Part shown: positions 17,968-28,005 of the stretch, piece by piece
Numbering within the stretch: position 1 is the stretch's first letter
Layout: every line of letters starts with the position of its first letter
NCBI RefSeq assembly: GCF_947490405.1
Contig: NZ_CANLGU010000001.1
Span: 744,001-808,000, forward strand
Reading direction: 5' to 3'
From: an uncultured Algibacter sp.
GTDB taxonomy: Bacteria > Bacteroidota > Bacteroidia > Flavobacteriales > Flavobacteriaceae
DNA length: 64,000 nucleotides
Notes under the pieces: generated by a model
Seen by the model: the letters and a program-made list of their open reading frames with translations, nothing else
Databases searched by the model: none
Told to the model about the DNA's origin: nothing
Made by a program: the position numbers and the translations under genes

Positions 17968-17998
17968 ATAAACCACTTCTTAAAAAGAAGCGGTTTAT
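17968..17998 (-). terminator. Hairpin terminator after the endonuclease I gene
   Basis: ATAAACCACTTCTT / AAGAAGCGGTTTAT stem with one G-U pair in the RNA, four-base AA loop, 21 bases after the endonuclease I stop on the minus strand. Confidence 0.75.
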
Positions 17999-18018
17999 TT
18001 TTATCTTTAAAAGATTAA

Positions 18019-18786
18019 TTATTGCCATTTATTTTCAGCAGCATCGCCACCCCAAATTAATGTTGCTAAATATGGGTTATCAATAAAAGGATTTCTATTT
18101 CCTTGTGCTGCGTAAATAACATTATTTCTTTGTTCTTCAAACTCAGAAACTGGGTCTTCAACATTCCATTTTAAGAATAACTCTGCTGTCCCCACTTTTT
18201 CAATTTTTTCACGGTATCTAACATTAAGATATAAAATCATTCTTGCTACATCACCTTTCCACTCATCTCCGGGATACCATCCGTTACCGATACGCTTGTA
18301 ATTACCACTTCCATCAACAAAAGGCAAATTACTTCTATCGGTATTAACTGTAGCATCTGTTGATCTTAAATGGTGTAAATCGGTTACCGCATCTGCTAAT
18401 CTTAATAATGATTGTGGATAAACATGCTCTGTATTAAATGTTTGAGGCATATAGTCATTATTACCTGAAGTGTACTCTTCCCAATATCTGCTTTCACCAG
18501 AATACATTAATGTTACATTATCAGGATTTGACAAATCAGCATCGGCATTATATAAGAAATCATGTCTGTCTCCATAGGATAAAATATCCTCATGATTATC
18601 TACAGTATGCTTTCTCAATGCATCATAATTTGCTTCTCCGTCTTGGCTAAGTGTTATGGTTGCATAATATAATTCTAATTCTTCAGGAACATCTAGTCCA
18701 AGTCCAATATCTGGCGTATCAAAATCTCTAGTTTCGGCACAACCTATAAATAGTATTGAGGTAATTATAAATATATATTTTTTCAT
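18019..18786 (-). CDS. Endonuclease I family lipoprotein (non-specific nuclease)
   Basis: 255 residues of the endonuclease I family (PF04231; bacterial secreted ribonuclease/deoxyribonuclease with a beta-beta-alpha metal site). Lipobox ILFIGC (Cys 16) predicts an outer-membrane lipoprotein. Family motifs: FNTEHVYPQSLL with the catalytic His, DLHHLRSTDATVNTDRSNLPF, KGDVARMILYLNVRY and RNPFIDNPYLATLIWGG. Length is normal. It follows the receptor/lipoprotein pair on the same strand and is the strongest sign that the block acts on extracellular DNA or RNA. Confidence 0.92.
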   Translation of the reverse strand: MKKYIFIITSILFIGCAETRDFDTPDIGLGLDVPEELELYYATITLSQDGEANYDALRKHTVDNHEDILSYGDRHDFLYNADADLSNPDNVTLMYSGESRYWEEYTSGNNDYMPQTFNTEHVYPQSLLRLADAVTDLHHLRSTDATVNTDRSNLPFVDGSGNYKRIGNGWYPGDEWKGDVARMILYLNVRYREKIEKVGTAELFLKWNVEDPVSEFEEQRNNVIYAAQGNRNPFIDNPYLATLIWGGDAAENKWQ

Positions 18787-18854
18787 ATTTTTTTGTTTAT
18801 TTAGTTAGCCACCTAAAGTTTAAGGTGGCTTAACTGTAATTTTAAATTATTCAC

Positions 18855-20492
18855 TTATTGGTAAACCCAAATTCCATTTTCTTTGATAACTGCAAAATCT
18901 TCTGTAGTTCTCGAACCATTAAAAACATCTATCGTTACAATATATTTTTGAGCCTCGCCAGCAGTTGGATTTATACCATCTAAAATAACAGTTATAGCCT
19001 CTAGTACCATTTCATCAGTCCATTGAGCACTATTCCCCGCCCTTCTATCCATATTGCCAAAATTATCCATACTACTTGTAGCATCTGGATATTTTGCTGA
19101 AAGCGCAGCTATTATCAAATCATAATCGGGTCTCCCCATGGTATATTTTATTGTGTTGTCTGGTACCCACTTATTACCATCGTGACCAAATTGTAGTTGT
19201 ACTTGGTGAGGTGTCCACTCTCCATTAACCACACTGTATGAGTTTCCTCTTAATACAGTGCTTCCATTAAAAAATCTGTAAATTACAAGTACTTCATCTT
19301 CTTCTTGTGCAAAATCATACGGAGAAGTTCTACTTAAAAACCTTGGAAGATAATCTTCAGGTGCTACAGAGTTACTAAAGTTATTAAACCTACCTGGTCT
19401 TCCAGAATCTTCTCCCATAGCGTCATAATCAGATTTGCTTAAATAAAATACGTTTTCAGCTTCTTCCCATCTTGACCCGTCATAGGTGTAATAAGCTCCT
19501 TTATTATCAACTTCTCCTTCAACTCCAATAGTCTTTATTGCAAATGACTCTATTCTCCATCTAGGAGAAACATCATCAGTTGATGTATACTTAAATGCTA
19601 CGTGAATAGTTTCCCCATCATATGCAGAAAAATCTAAATCAGGAGACAATGTTAAACTACCATAAGCTGTTTTATCAAAATCTAGAGCTGTCCAAGAAGC
19701 AGCCATAGGGTCTGTACCTGTTACGTAATCTGTAGACACTATAATATCAAACAAATCTATAGGACTACCAAATAAATCAATTTCTTGATTAATTTGAAAT
19801 TTCAAATCTGTTTGACCTACCAAATCAATTTCTGGAGAGATTAACCAATCTTCATTTGCAAATGCTCCACTTTGAAAACCAGAACCTTGAACGTTAGCAG
19901 AACCAACGGTCCAACCTTGATCTCCTAGTACATCAATGTTCTCAAAATCATCATAATTTGTTGGAAAAGACGCTTGGTATATATTTGCTAAACCTATTTC
20001 TGGCTCATTAAAAAACTGATCGTATCTTGCTAAAACCATATCGCCTTCTTCAGCCATAGTTATAGCATCTTCCAAAATTTCTGGAAGAAAATCATCTGAA
20101 TCAATATCTGGATAAAATGCAGCACCTTGATTTCCAGTTGTAGCATAATCTGCTAAACCAAGCTGATATACTGTAGCATTTGTAAGTCCCATTATTTCTG
20201 GTAAATCTGTACCAAATTCAATCTCATAATTAACTAATACTGATGATCCTTTTCCCCATACTGGATATCTAACTGTAAGGAAGTCTGGAATCAACTCTTT
20301 CGCATCATCAATACTTTCAAAAAAAGAATTAGCAACACCTATTTCTTCATAATCATCATCAGATAGTGTAATTGTTTCATCACCAACTACAGTATTGTCA
20401 AGACCAAGTTCATCATATGTATCCTCTAAGGAGCTTTCACATGACACCAAACTAACCGTTAGTATCATGAATATGTAAATAATTTTTTTCAT
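18855..20492 (-). CDS. Choice-of-anchor J domain lipoprotein paired with a TonB receptor
   Basis: 545 residues; lipobox SLVSC (Cys 18) then acidic residues. Residues about 40-165 contain two related alpha/beta stretches, about 175-330 a choice-of-anchor J beta-sandwich (DEWLISP-type motif EDWLISPEIDLVG, HVAFKYTSTDD), and 335-545 further repeats of the N-terminal type (YYTYDGSRWEEAEN ... IKENGIWVYQ). It starts 13 bases after the TonB receptor stop, so the two are co-transcribed. It shares the anchor-J module with the lipoprotein at 12012, and may act as a surface ligand-binding partner in place of SusD. Confidence 0.8.
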   Translation of the reverse strand: MKKIIYIFMILTVSLVSCESSLEDTYDELGLDNTVVGDETITLSDDDYEEIGVANSFFESIDDAKELIPDFLTVRYPVWGKGSSVLVNYEIEFGTDLPEIMGLTNATVYQLGLADYATTGNQGAAFYPDIDSDDFLPEILEDAITMAEEGDMVLARYDQFFNEPEIGLANIYQASFPTNYDDFENIDVLGDQGWTVGSANVQGSGFQSGAFANEDWLISPEIDLVGQTDLKFQINQEIDLFGSPIDLFDIIVSTDYVTGTDPMAASWTALDFDKTAYGSLTLSPDLDFSAYDGETIHVAFKYTSTDDVSPRWRIESFAIKTIGVEGEVDNKGAYYTYDGSRWEEAENVFYLSKSDYDAMGEDSGRPGRFNNFSNSVAPEDYLPRFLSRTSPYDFAQEEDEVLVIYRFFNGSTVLRGNSYSVVNGEWTPHQVQLQFGHDGNKWVPDNTIKYTMGRPDYDLIIAALSAKYPDATSSMDNFGNMDRRAGNSAQWTDEMVLEAITVILDGINPTAGEAQKYIVTIDVFNGSRTTEDFAVIKENGIWVYQ

Positions 20493-20505
20493 TTTATCTC
20501 TCTAT

Positions 20506-23073
20506 TTAGAAATTAATTTTTGTGCTTATACTAAACGTTCTGCCTTGACCAAAAAACACTAATGCATCTGTGGCTGAACTAGTAAGTCCATCATCTGCTC
20601 TGTTTATAAACTCTTCATCAAATAGGTTATTTATTCTACCCACAATTCTAGCGTTAAAGTTTCCAAATTCAAAATCATGTCTTAATATGATATCTGATAG
20701 GAAATAACTAGGTACTTTCCAAGGCTTAGTATCCAAAGTTGCTTGAGTTGATCTGCTCTGTAAATCGAAATCAGCATAATATCTATCATAATAGTTGTAA
20801 TCAAAAGAAAATGATGTTTTTCGAGATAAATTTAATTGTATTCCAAGGGCTGAAGTAGTTTGAGCTGAACGTCCAACTGGTATACCTTTTAAAAATATAT
20901 CTGTAGTTTCAAGTTCTCCATCTTGATTAGTTACAGGATTTCTATCAATATCAAAGAAAGGCACATCTGTTACATTGTTATTCCATGTCCAATCTCCAAA
21001 CGACACCATTCCAGTTACTGTTAAGTATGTAAATGGTCGAAATTCAAAATCGAATTCAATTCCTTGGTGTAAAGCTTCTAATCCATTAATATTTGCTGTA
21101 ATTAAGTCATCACCTGTACCTCTGTCAGCAGTCTCTGTTCTGTTTTTCCAAATAGTGTGATATACATTTAAATTGGCTGATAATTTCTCAGTTCGTAATC
21201 CGTAACCAACTTCAAAACTCGTTATCTTTTGATTTTCAACACCTTCGTTTAAATCATCATTACTAAAATTCAACCAAACATCATCTAAAAATGGTGCTCT
21301 TTCAAAATACCCAGCATTAACAAACACATTGTGCATATTATCAAAACGATAGTTACCTCCCAATTTTACTCCAAATCCATAGAAATTTTGTGGATCTGTT
21401 AATTGTGTTGGATCAGCATCAAGTTTTTGGAAAAAATCTTCTCTTTGGTATCTACTATTATTAAAATTAGCAGCTAAAAAAGCTGAAAAGTCATTATCAT
21501 CATATTCTACTTGACCAAAACCACCAATCCATTGATGGTATCCTTTATCGTGATAATTAATTTTATCCCCAACTCTAGTATTTCTATTAGGGTTATTTAT
21601 ATCATCATCACTAAGAAAATAACTGCCTCCTAATAAATCTGTAACTTCTTGAAAATGTTCTCCTACGTACCAACGATAATCAGCACCTAAGTTCAAATCA
21701 ATATTATCTGTGAGTTTTGTATTAAAAACACTCAAACCTCCAACCCAAACATGATCATTTCTACTTGCTCTTAGAATAGCAGATGAACCATTGGGACCAC
21801 TGGCTATATTTTCATCTACAATTCTATCTAAATCAACGGGTCCAAAATTTCCTATTTTATAATCGGCATCAGAGAACTTATTACTTTCCTCACCTGCTAT
21901 TCCACCGCCTCCACCTGTTCCAGTAGATCCATAAAGAGAAGTGGAAAGGGTACTATTATCATTAATTCTCCAGTAGTGGTTGATAGACATTAGGGGTTTA
22001 TGATAAAAATTATCTTCTATGTTAGTAACTTCTCCATTCTTATATCCCCAATCCGGGTTATATCGAGTACCTCTATCACTCAATCTATAATCATTAATTA
22101 GAGATCTATTTTGGCGCTGTCCATGGCGTTGTTTAGCTCCAAAAACATTAAAGGCAAACTTATGCTGGTCATTTAATCTATATGATATATTCAAAAAATA
22201 AGAAATTGCTTTGAAATTAGTACCATCTGCATAAGTAGCATCACCTACTGTTCTATCTCCATAGGCTGTTACAGCAAATCCATTATCTTGAAGTCCAGTT
22301 GATATTTTTGCCCCATAACGCGTGTAGCCATCATTTCCAACATCAAAACCAACAAATCCTCCTTTTTCTGAATCTGTAGATTCTGTAATGGTATTTATAG
22401 TACCTCCAATTGAAGGTACAGCAATTTTTGCAGCTCCCAGACCTCTTTGTGTTTGTACAGTTGATGTTACACTTCCTAAACTAGCCCAATTACTCCAAAA
22501 TATTCGGCCATTTTCCATATCATTAACAGGGATACCATTAATTAAAACAGCAACATTCTCTGAATTAAAACCTCTCATGGTAATTTCGCCATCACCAAAA
22601 CCTCCACCGTTACGTGTTACAAAAACACCTGGTGTAGATTTTAAAATCTCCGGAAACTCTTGATTCCCTAATTTAAGTTGAATCTCTTCTTTTCTAATAG
22701 TAGATACTGCCACTGGCGTTTTTCTGTCTACAGCCACAGAAGCAATAATCTGTATTTCTTCTAAACCTACCTGATTTGATTCTAATATGACATTCCCCAG
22801 AGTTGCATCTCCAGAAAAAGAAATCGTTTTAGAATTGTATCCGATGTAAGTGATTACAATATCTCCTGTAGAAGATTTTGTTTTAATGGTAAAGTTACCG
22901 TCAAAATCTGTAGTAACACCATTTGAAGTGCCTTTCTCAATTACATTTGCTCCAGGAAGTGGAATATTAGTTCCAGCTTCTAAAACTGTACCTGAGATAG
23001 TACTTTGCGCCATAACGACTGCAGAAAATAGCAACGCTAGACCAAACATTAAAAAATGTGTAGTTTTTTTCAT
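20506..23073 (-). CDS. TonB-dependent outer-membrane receptor
   Basis: 855 residues. Signal peptide to about 22 (VVMAQ), CarboxypepD_reg-like domain about 23-105 (TISGTVLEAGTNIPLPGANV), plug about 115-230 with STPGVFVTRNGGGFGDGEIT and NVAVLINGIPVNDMENGR, then the barrel ending in TFSISTKINF. Same receptor class as the one at 13512 (matching INGIP(M/V)N plug motif), but clearly divergent. First gene of a minus-strand unit: receptor, anchor-J lipoprotein, endonuclease I. A -7 box lies at 23100-23107. Ligand unknown; nucleotides or oligonucleotides are inferred from context. Confidence 0.9.
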   Translation of the reverse strand: MKKTTHFLMFGLALLFSAVVMAQSTISGTVLEAGTNIPLPGANVIEKGTSNGVTTDFDGNFTIKTKSSTGDIVITYIGYNSKTISFSGDATLGNVILESNQVGLEEIQIIASVAVDRKTPVAVSTIRKEEIQLKLGNQEFPEILKSTPGVFVTRNGGGFGDGEITMRGFNSENVAVLINGIPVNDMENGRIFWSNWASLGSVTSTVQTQRGLGAAKIAVPSIGGTINTITESTDSEKGGFVGFDVGNDGYTRYGAKISTGLQDNGFAVTAYGDRTVGDATYADGTNFKAISYFLNISYRLNDQHKFAFNVFGAKQRHGQRQNRSLINDYRLSDRGTRYNPDWGYKNGEVTNIEDNFYHKPLMSINHYWRINDNSTLSTSLYGSTGTGGGGGIAGEESNKFSDADYKIGNFGPVDLDRIVDENIASGPNGSSAILRASRNDHVWVGGLSVFNTKLTDNIDLNLGADYRWYVGEHFQEVTDLLGGSYFLSDDDINNPNRNTRVGDKINYHDKGYHQWIGGFGQVEYDDNDFSAFLAANFNNSRYQREDFFQKLDADPTQLTDPQNFYGFGVKLGGNYRFDNMHNVFVNAGYFERAPFLDDVWLNFSNDDLNEGVENQKITSFEVGYGLRTEKLSANLNVYHTIWKNRTETADRGTGDDLITANINGLEALHQGIEFDFEFRPFTYLTVTGMVSFGDWTWNNNVTDVPFFDIDRNPVTNQDGELETTDIFLKGIPVGRSAQTTSALGIQLNLSRKTSFSFDYNYYDRYYADFDLQSRSTQATLDTKPWKVPSYFLSDIILRHDFEFGNFNARIVGRINNLFDEEFINRADDGLTSSATDALVFFGQGRTFSISTKINF

Positions 23074-23099
23074 AATTATTTATTTGAAATTAGTCGAGG

Positions 23100-23107
23100 C
23101 AAAAATA
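23100..23107 (-). promoter_or_regulatory. -7 promoter box of the receptor/nuclease operon
   Basis: Minus-strand TATTTTTG (perfect TAnnTTTG), 26 bases before the receptor ATG, with TTTGG at about 23137-23133 as a rather distant -33 candidate. Confidence 0.45.
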
Positions 23108-23167
23108 CTGATAATTAGAGTATATACATTAACCAAATGTTAAGAATCTTAACATTTATTATTAACA

Positions 23168-23201
23168 AAAAAGCACCAATATCAATGATATTGGTGCTTT
23201 T
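23168..23201 (-). terminator. Intrinsic terminator after pgi
   Basis: AAAAGCACCAATATC-AAT-GATATTGGTGCTTTT, a 15-base perfect stem with flanking A and T runs, 20 bases after the pgi stop. It closes the DUF3108-pgi operon. Confidence 0.9.
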
Positions 23202-23221
23202 AGTAAGAATTTTATAATGAT

Positions 23222-24841
23222 TTAAGCGTTTTCCTTATAATATTTCAACAGATTTGAGGTAGAATTATCATGCTCATTCTTTACCTCTCCACTAAATTCT
23301 TGTAAAATTTTAGAAGCTAATTGTTTTCCTAGTTCCACTCCAAATTGATCATAACTAAAGATATTCCAGATAATACCTTGCACAAAAATTTTATGCTCGT
23401 ACATAGCTATCAATTTCCCTAAGCTTTCAGGTGAAAGTTTATTGATAAAAATAGTGTTTGTGGGTTTGTTCCCTTGAAAAACTTTAAAAGGAATAATATC
23501 TTCTTTAGTGCCTTCAGCTACAACATCTGATTTAGTTTTACCATTTAATAAGGCTTCTGTTTGCGCTAAAAAGTTAGATATTAGCTTATCTTGATGGTCT
23601 TGATTACCGTGTAGTGATTTCGTAAAACCTATAAAGTCAGCTGGAATTAATTTAGTTCCTTGATGAATAAGTTGAAAAAAAGCATGTTGCGAATTTGTTC
23701 CTGGTTCGCCCCAAATTAAGGTTCCAGTTTCATAATCTATAGAATTACCATTTCTATCAATACTTTTTCCATTACTTTCCATAATACCTTGCTGTAGGTA
23801 AGTAGCAAATTGATTTAAATATTGAGAATAAGGAATAACTGCTTCACTTTCAGCACCAAAAAAATTATTGTACCATATACTCATTAGTGCTAAAACTACA
23901 GGAATATTACTTCCAAAATCTTCACTTTTAAAATGCTTATCCATTTTATGAGCACCTTTTAAAAGACTATCATAGTTATTATAACCAACAGCTAAACTAA
24001 TAGATAATCCAACTGCACTCCATAAAGAAAAACGACCACCAACCCAATCCCACATGGGGAAAATATTATTTGGGTCTATTCCAAAGTTTTTTACCGAATC
24101 GATATTTGTTGAAACTGCTACAAAATGCTTAGCTATATCATTAGCACTAGCATGTTTTAAAAACCAAGATTTAATAGTATTTGCGTTGGATAATGTTTCC
24201 TGTGTAGTAAATGTTTTAGAAACTACAACAAAAAGGGTTGTTTCTGGATTTAATTTCTTGATAACCTCGTTTACATGATCGCCATCTACATTACTAACAA
24301 AATGCGTTGTTAAATGGTTTTTGTAATACTGTAAACTATCAACTACCATCGCTGGCCCTAAATCCGATCCTCCAATTCCAATATTTACAACATCTGTAAA
24401 AGGCTTTCCTGTATAACCCTTTCTGTCTCCATTTACAACTTCTTTAGTAAACGCTTCTATCTTTCTTTTTACTTGATAAACTTCTGGTATCACATTTTCT
24501 CCATCAACTTTTACGTTATAAGATTCTGGTGCTCTTAATGCTGAATGCAATACTGCCCTTCCTTCGGTTTGATTAATAATTTCTCCTGAGAACTGACTCT
24601 CAATAGCTTCTTTAAGTTTAACTTCATCGGCCAATTCGAGAAGATATTTAAACGTTTCTTCAGTAATTCTATTTTTTGAGAAATCAACATAAAAATCATC
24701 CCACTTAACTGTAAAGGTGTTTGCTCGATTTTTGTCTTTTGCAAATAAATCCTTCATATGGATATTTTTTATTGCTTCAAAGTGTTCCTCAAGCTTTTTC
24801 CAGGAATTCGTTGTTGTTGGATTTATGTTTGGTAAGGCCAT
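23222..24841 (-). CDS. pgi: Glucose-6-phosphate isomerase
   Basis: 539 residues; interconverts glucose-6-phosphate and fructose-6-phosphate in the cytosol. Signature segments: [30 protein letters not shown], the active-site stretch [23 protein letters not shown] and a C-terminal LGKQLASKI with the substrate-contacting Lys. It starts 10 bases after the M23 lipoprotein stop and is the last gene of a four-gene operon. Length is normal for the bacterial family. Confidence 0.96.
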   Translation of the reverse strand: MALPNINPTTTNSWKKLEEHFEAIKNIHMKDLFAKDKNRANTFTVKWDDFYVDFSKNRITEETFKYLLELADEVKLKEAIESQFSGEIINQTEGRAVLHSALRAPESYNVKVDGENVIPEVYQVKRKIEAFTKEVVNGDRKGYTGKPFTDVVNIGIGGSDLGPAMVVDSLQYYKNHLTTHFVSNVDGDHVNEVIKKLNPETTLFVVVSKTFTTQETLSNANTIKSWFLKHASANDIAKHFVAVSTNIDSVKNFGIDPNNIFPMWDWVGGRFSLWSAVGLSISLAVGYNNYDSLLKGAHKMDKHFKSEDFGSNIPVVLALMSIWYNNFFGAESEAVIPYSQYLNQFATYLQQGIMESNGKSIDRNGNSIDYETGTLIWGEPGTNSQHAFFQLIHQGTKLIPADFIGFTKSLHGNQDHQDKLISNFLAQTEALLNGKTKSDVVAEGTKEDIIPFKVFQGNKPTNTIFINKLSPESLGKLIAMYEHKIFVQGIIWNIFSYDQFGVELGKQLASKILQEFSGEVKNEHDNSTSNLLKYYKENA

Positions 24842-24851
24842 GAATATTTGA

Positions 24852-26186
24852 TTAATAGTTAAGTGATATTAGATTATCATTTTGTTTTACAGTATGCTCT
24901 GGTTGATTCTGTTCTTCAAAAACATCCTCTAAAAAATGAATATTATCCAATTGATATTTTATGGGTTGAATAAAATTCAAGTATTTTACTTTTAAGGAAT
25001 CTGAAATAGGCTTTGCTTCAGGTAATTTTTGTTTAAATGGGTCTACTTCTTTTCCATTTTTCCAAAAACGATAGCATACATGAGGCCCTCCAGTGCTTCC
25101 TGTCATACCAATCCATCCTATAACATCTCCTTGTTTTACAAATTGTCCAACTTTTGCGTTGCGTTTACGCATATGTAAATATTGAGTTTCATAGGTAGCG
25201 TTGTGTCTAATTTTAACATAATTACCATTGCCTCCTCTGCGTTCTGATCGTGTAACTGTTCCATTAGCTGTTGCCATAATTGGTGTGCCAATTGGAGCAG
25301 CAAAGTCAGTACCTCTATGAGGTTTTACCCTGAAACCGTAAACTGCAATACGACGTTTTAAATTATACCTAGAAGACAATCGTCCAAATTTTATGGGGGA
25401 TTTTAAAAATGCCCGTCTTAGATTTTTAGCATCTTCACTAAAGTAATCTACAATCCCTTTTGCAGAGTCTGTTACAAATTCAAAAGCGTAAAAAGGCTCT
25501 TTATTATGTTCAAAATAAGCCGCTTTCACCTCATGAACACCTGTGTAAATGGTGTCATCTATATATTTATCAGTGTAAATAACCTTAAATCGATCTCCCT
25601 TTTGAAGCCTCCTAAAATCTATAGTCCAAGCGTAAATTTCGTCAGCCATTTTATAAGCTAATCTAGGGCTCAATCCTTGTTCTTCTAAAGTTTCGGAAAT
25701 ATTATTACTTATTACACCAGTAGCGGTTTTCTCAATATATTTAATAGGCTTAGTATCCCTGTATGCATGTATAGAGTCTTGAAAATCTATAACAACGTAT
25801 TCTTCTAAATTAGGCTGATAAATAAAACATCTGGGTGTTTCTAAAGAATCCTTTGCACATAAAAGCGTATAAGGTTTCCCAACTTGAAGACGCCTAATAT
25901 CAAACGTATCTTTTGCTTTTTCAGCAATGTTGAAAATTTTAGGATATCCAACGTGGTTACGTTCTAATATTTCACCAAAACTATCTCCTTTTCTAATAGT
26001 ATCTTTTTTAACAATGTAATCTTTTACATTAAAGCCAAATTCTAAAACTTCTTTTGGTTCCTCTAAAATAGGGATTGGTTCGACTACAACAGGTTTTTCA
26101 TCGTCTTTACACCCAAAAAGCCCAAAGATTAATATAACTATTACTAAATACCTGTTCCCCACGTTTCTATTTCTTTTTTGGTCCAT
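24852..26186 (-). CDS. M23-family peptidoglycan peptidase lipoprotein with His-to-Cys change in HxH
   Basis: 444 residues; lipobox FGLFGC (Cys 26). Residues about 50-250 form two regions related to LysM/opacity-associated peptidases, and about 265-400 the LytM/M23 zinc domain. H290 and D294 in [10 protein letters not shown] are metal ligands. The usual HxH is here GPHVCYRF: H369 is kept, but the last ligand is C371; Cys could still bind zinc. The role is presumably cleavage of peptide cross-links in the wall. The start lies inside the 3' end of the dioxygenase gene (43-base overlap, other frame), so translation is probably coupled; GTG at 26162 is an alternative start. Confidence 0.85.
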   Translation of the reverse strand: MDQKRNRNVGNRYLVIVILIFGLFGCKDDEKPVVVEPIPILEEPKEVLEFGFNVKDYIVKKDTIRKGDSFGEILERNHVGYPKIFNIAEKAKDTFDIRRLQVGKPYTLLCAKDSLETPRCFIYQPNLEEYVVIDFQDSIHAYRDTKPIKYIEKTATGVISNNISETLEEQGLSPRLAYKMADEIYAWTIDFRRLQKGDRFKVIYTDKYIDDTIYTGVHEVKAAYFEHNKEPFYAFEFVTDSAKGIVDYFSEDAKNLRRAFLKSPIKFGRLSSRYNLKRRIAVYGFRVKPHRGTDFAAPIGTPIMATANGTVTRSERRGGNGNYVKIRHNATYETQYLHMRKRNAKVGQFVKQGDVIGWIGMTGSTGGPHVCYRFWKNGKEVDPFKQKLPEAKPISDSLKVKYLNFIQPIKYQLDNIHFLEDVFEEQNQPEHTVKQNDNLISLNY

Positions 26187-27058
26187 AAATCTGGAAAAAA
26201 TATTCTTTTTTGATACTTAGGGTGCATATACTTAACCCACTCGCTACCACCAGTAGCCTCTGCAGTTTCTCCTCCAATATTTAAGTAATGATTTGCTGTA
26301 TTATAATGTGCCATAACCCATTTTACGTTAACCGTATAATCATAATGACGCATGGCTTTAATTAAGGCTTTGTTTTCTCTGTCCTTTTTTGGCAATGCTT
26401 TGTACTTAGACCATAAATTTCTACCCTCATAAGCCTTAGAAAACTTGATAAATTCTTCTTTATAGCGTTCTTCAAAAGCAGATAATGTGTACGTTTTTTT
26501 GCCCGTTTTATAATCTTTACCAGCTGCTTGCCAATACAATTGCTCAAAGGCACTATTACAACAAATGTTTTTATCTGCCTTATCTCTAAAGCGCTTATCT
26601 ATTAAGTTTATCAGATCGGTAGAAGCAAATTCTACCATTCTGTATTGTGCGCTTTGAAATCCACTAGCTGGTGTTAAAGTAGTACGAAATTGATTGTATT
26701 GATCAATATTCATTCCGTCTTTCATTATACTAAAAGAAGAGGTTAATACATCAAAATAGCGACTTACACGCATTACTTTTTCGGTAAATTCTGCAACAAT
26801 AAAATCATTTTCCGCTACTTGTTCTAACTCGGTAAGTATCATTTTAAATAGCAATTCACTAATTTGATGATACATAATAAACACCATTTCGTCGGGAAAA
26901 TCAGTTCTGGGTTTTTGAAGATTTAATAAAACATCCGTTTGAATGTAATCCCAATAGTTAATGGGTTTACTGTGTAACAAACCTTCCAAGTGCACCTCAA
27001 CGTCTTGGTCTATGGCTTCGTATTTTTCTTTAAGTTGGTTGGTTATTTTAGAGTTCAA
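26144..27058 (-). CDS. Tryptophan 2,3-dioxygenase family protein
   Basis: 304 residues, cytosolic, all-helical haem dioxygenase that opens the indole ring of tryptophan to N-formylkynurenine. Recognised by PINYWDYIQTDVLLNLQ, EMVFIMYHQISELLFKMIL, the substrate-binding RTTLTPASGFQSAQYR and the C-terminal NIGGETAEATGGSEWVKYM. The start is TTG 27058: the same frame has a stop at 27067-27065, and no ATG occurs before the conserved N-terminus. It begins 6 bases after the DUF3108 stop and overlaps the M23 gene. No other kynurenine-pathway gene is in the window. Confidence 0.88.
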   Translation of the reverse strand: MNSKITNQLKEKYEAIDQDVEVHLEGLLHSKPINYWDYIQTDVLLNLQKPRTDFPDEMVFIMYHQISELLFKMILTELEQVAENDFIVAEFTEKVMRVSRYFDVLTSSFSIMKDGMNIDQYNQFRTTLTPASGFQSAQYRMVEFASTDLINLIDKRFRDKADKNICCNSAFEQLYWQAAGKDYKTGKKTYTLSAFEERYKEEFIKFSKAYEGRNLWSKYKALPKKDRENKALIKAMRHYDYTVNVKWVMAHYNTANHYLNIGGETAEATGGSEWVKYMHPKYQKRIFFPDLWTKKEIETWGTGI

Positions 27059-27064
27059 AATACC

Positions 27065-27847
27065 TTAATTATTAACAACTATTTTAAATGGATGCTTGAG
27101 TCCTTTAAAAGCTTCTAAGTCGGCTCTTAAAGACCCAACAGTTAAATCTGCTTTAATACGCAAAGGTACTTTATTTTTGTCTTTCGATACCCATAGTGTT
27201 AAACTTTCTTCCTCTTTAAAAACACGCCCTGCCATTACATATGGTCTAAATTTTAACGACTCAATATCTCCAAATTCTGTATCAATAGTTTCCTCTCCTA
27301 AATACTTTAGTTTAAAACCATAATTTTCTTCATCAAAAAACATATCAATCTTTACCTCATCACCAACTTTTAAAGACCTTGTATCTAAATTATTCCGCAA
27401 ATAGTAAAACGTAGATACCATATCCTGGATGTTAGGCTTAGTATCAATAACCTTTTTAGTCTTTTTCTTTTTATTATTTATATGGGCTTTGTTATTTTCT
27501 TGATCAAATTCTATTTCTAAATCTTTTGTATGTCCACCTTCGTAAATATTTCTAACAAACTTATAAGGCATTATGGTTTGCTTATCAAAATAGCTTTCAT
27601 ACCTATCTTTAACCTTAAAGAACCATTTAATCATGCCCGTAGTCCAGCCCTTGCCTACTACATGGTACACATCTTTATCACCAAATTTAGCATCTTTAAC
27701 CGTAAGTGTTGCATTACCTGCTTTAAGCCAATTGCTATAACTCATTTTAAACTTAAACCATTCACCACTTTCAAAAGCCGATTCCTGTTGGGCAAAAGCA
27801 GTTTGCATGGAAACTATAGTAATACATATAAGTAGTAATCTTTTCAT
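27065..27847 (-). CDS. DUF3108 exported protein
   Basis: 260 residues with a signal peptide (to about 19, TAFAQ) and a predicted lipocalin-like beta-rich fold of DUF3108, a family of periplasmic proteins with unknown ligand. Conserved blocks are ESAFESGEWFKFKMSYSNWL, the aromatic VGKGWTTGMIKWFFKVKDRY, DMVSTFYYLRN and LTLWVSKDKNKVPLRI. First gene of the operon leading to pgi; it has a well-formed promoter at 27923-27951. Confidence 0.85.
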   Translation of the reverse strand: MKRLLLICITIVSMQTAFAQQESAFESGEWFKFKMSYSNWLKAGNATLTVKDAKFGDKDVYHVVGKGWTTGMIKWFFKVKDRYESYFDKQTIMPYKFVRNIYEGGHTKDLEIEFDQENNKAHINNKKKKTKKVIDTKPNIQDMVSTFYYLRNNLDTRSLKVGDEVKIDMFFDEENYGFKLKYLGEETIDTEFGDIESLKFRPYVMAGRVFKEEESLTLWVSKDKNKVPLRIKADLTVGSLRADLEAFKGLKHPFKIVVNN

Positions 27848-27922
27848 TTTCTTTGGGTAATTGTAATGTAACTCCGTAGCGTAACATTTATTGTTTTAAG
27901 TAAGAAATTACAATTACTGTTC

Positions 27923-27951
27923 CAAAAATAAAAATTTTATCCTATTAGCAA
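27923..27951 (-). promoter_or_regulatory. Promoter of the DUF3108-dioxygenase-M23-pgi operon
   Basis: Minus strand: TTG at 27951-27949, 18-base spacer, TATTTTTG at 27930-27923. The leader is about 70 bases. The rest of the 309-base gap to hppD holds repeat copy D and the hppD terminator. Confidence 0.6.
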
Positions 27952-28005
27952 GGGTTAAGCACATTATAGTTCTGTTAGATTAACAAAAATTAACGCATTA
28001 TTAGT

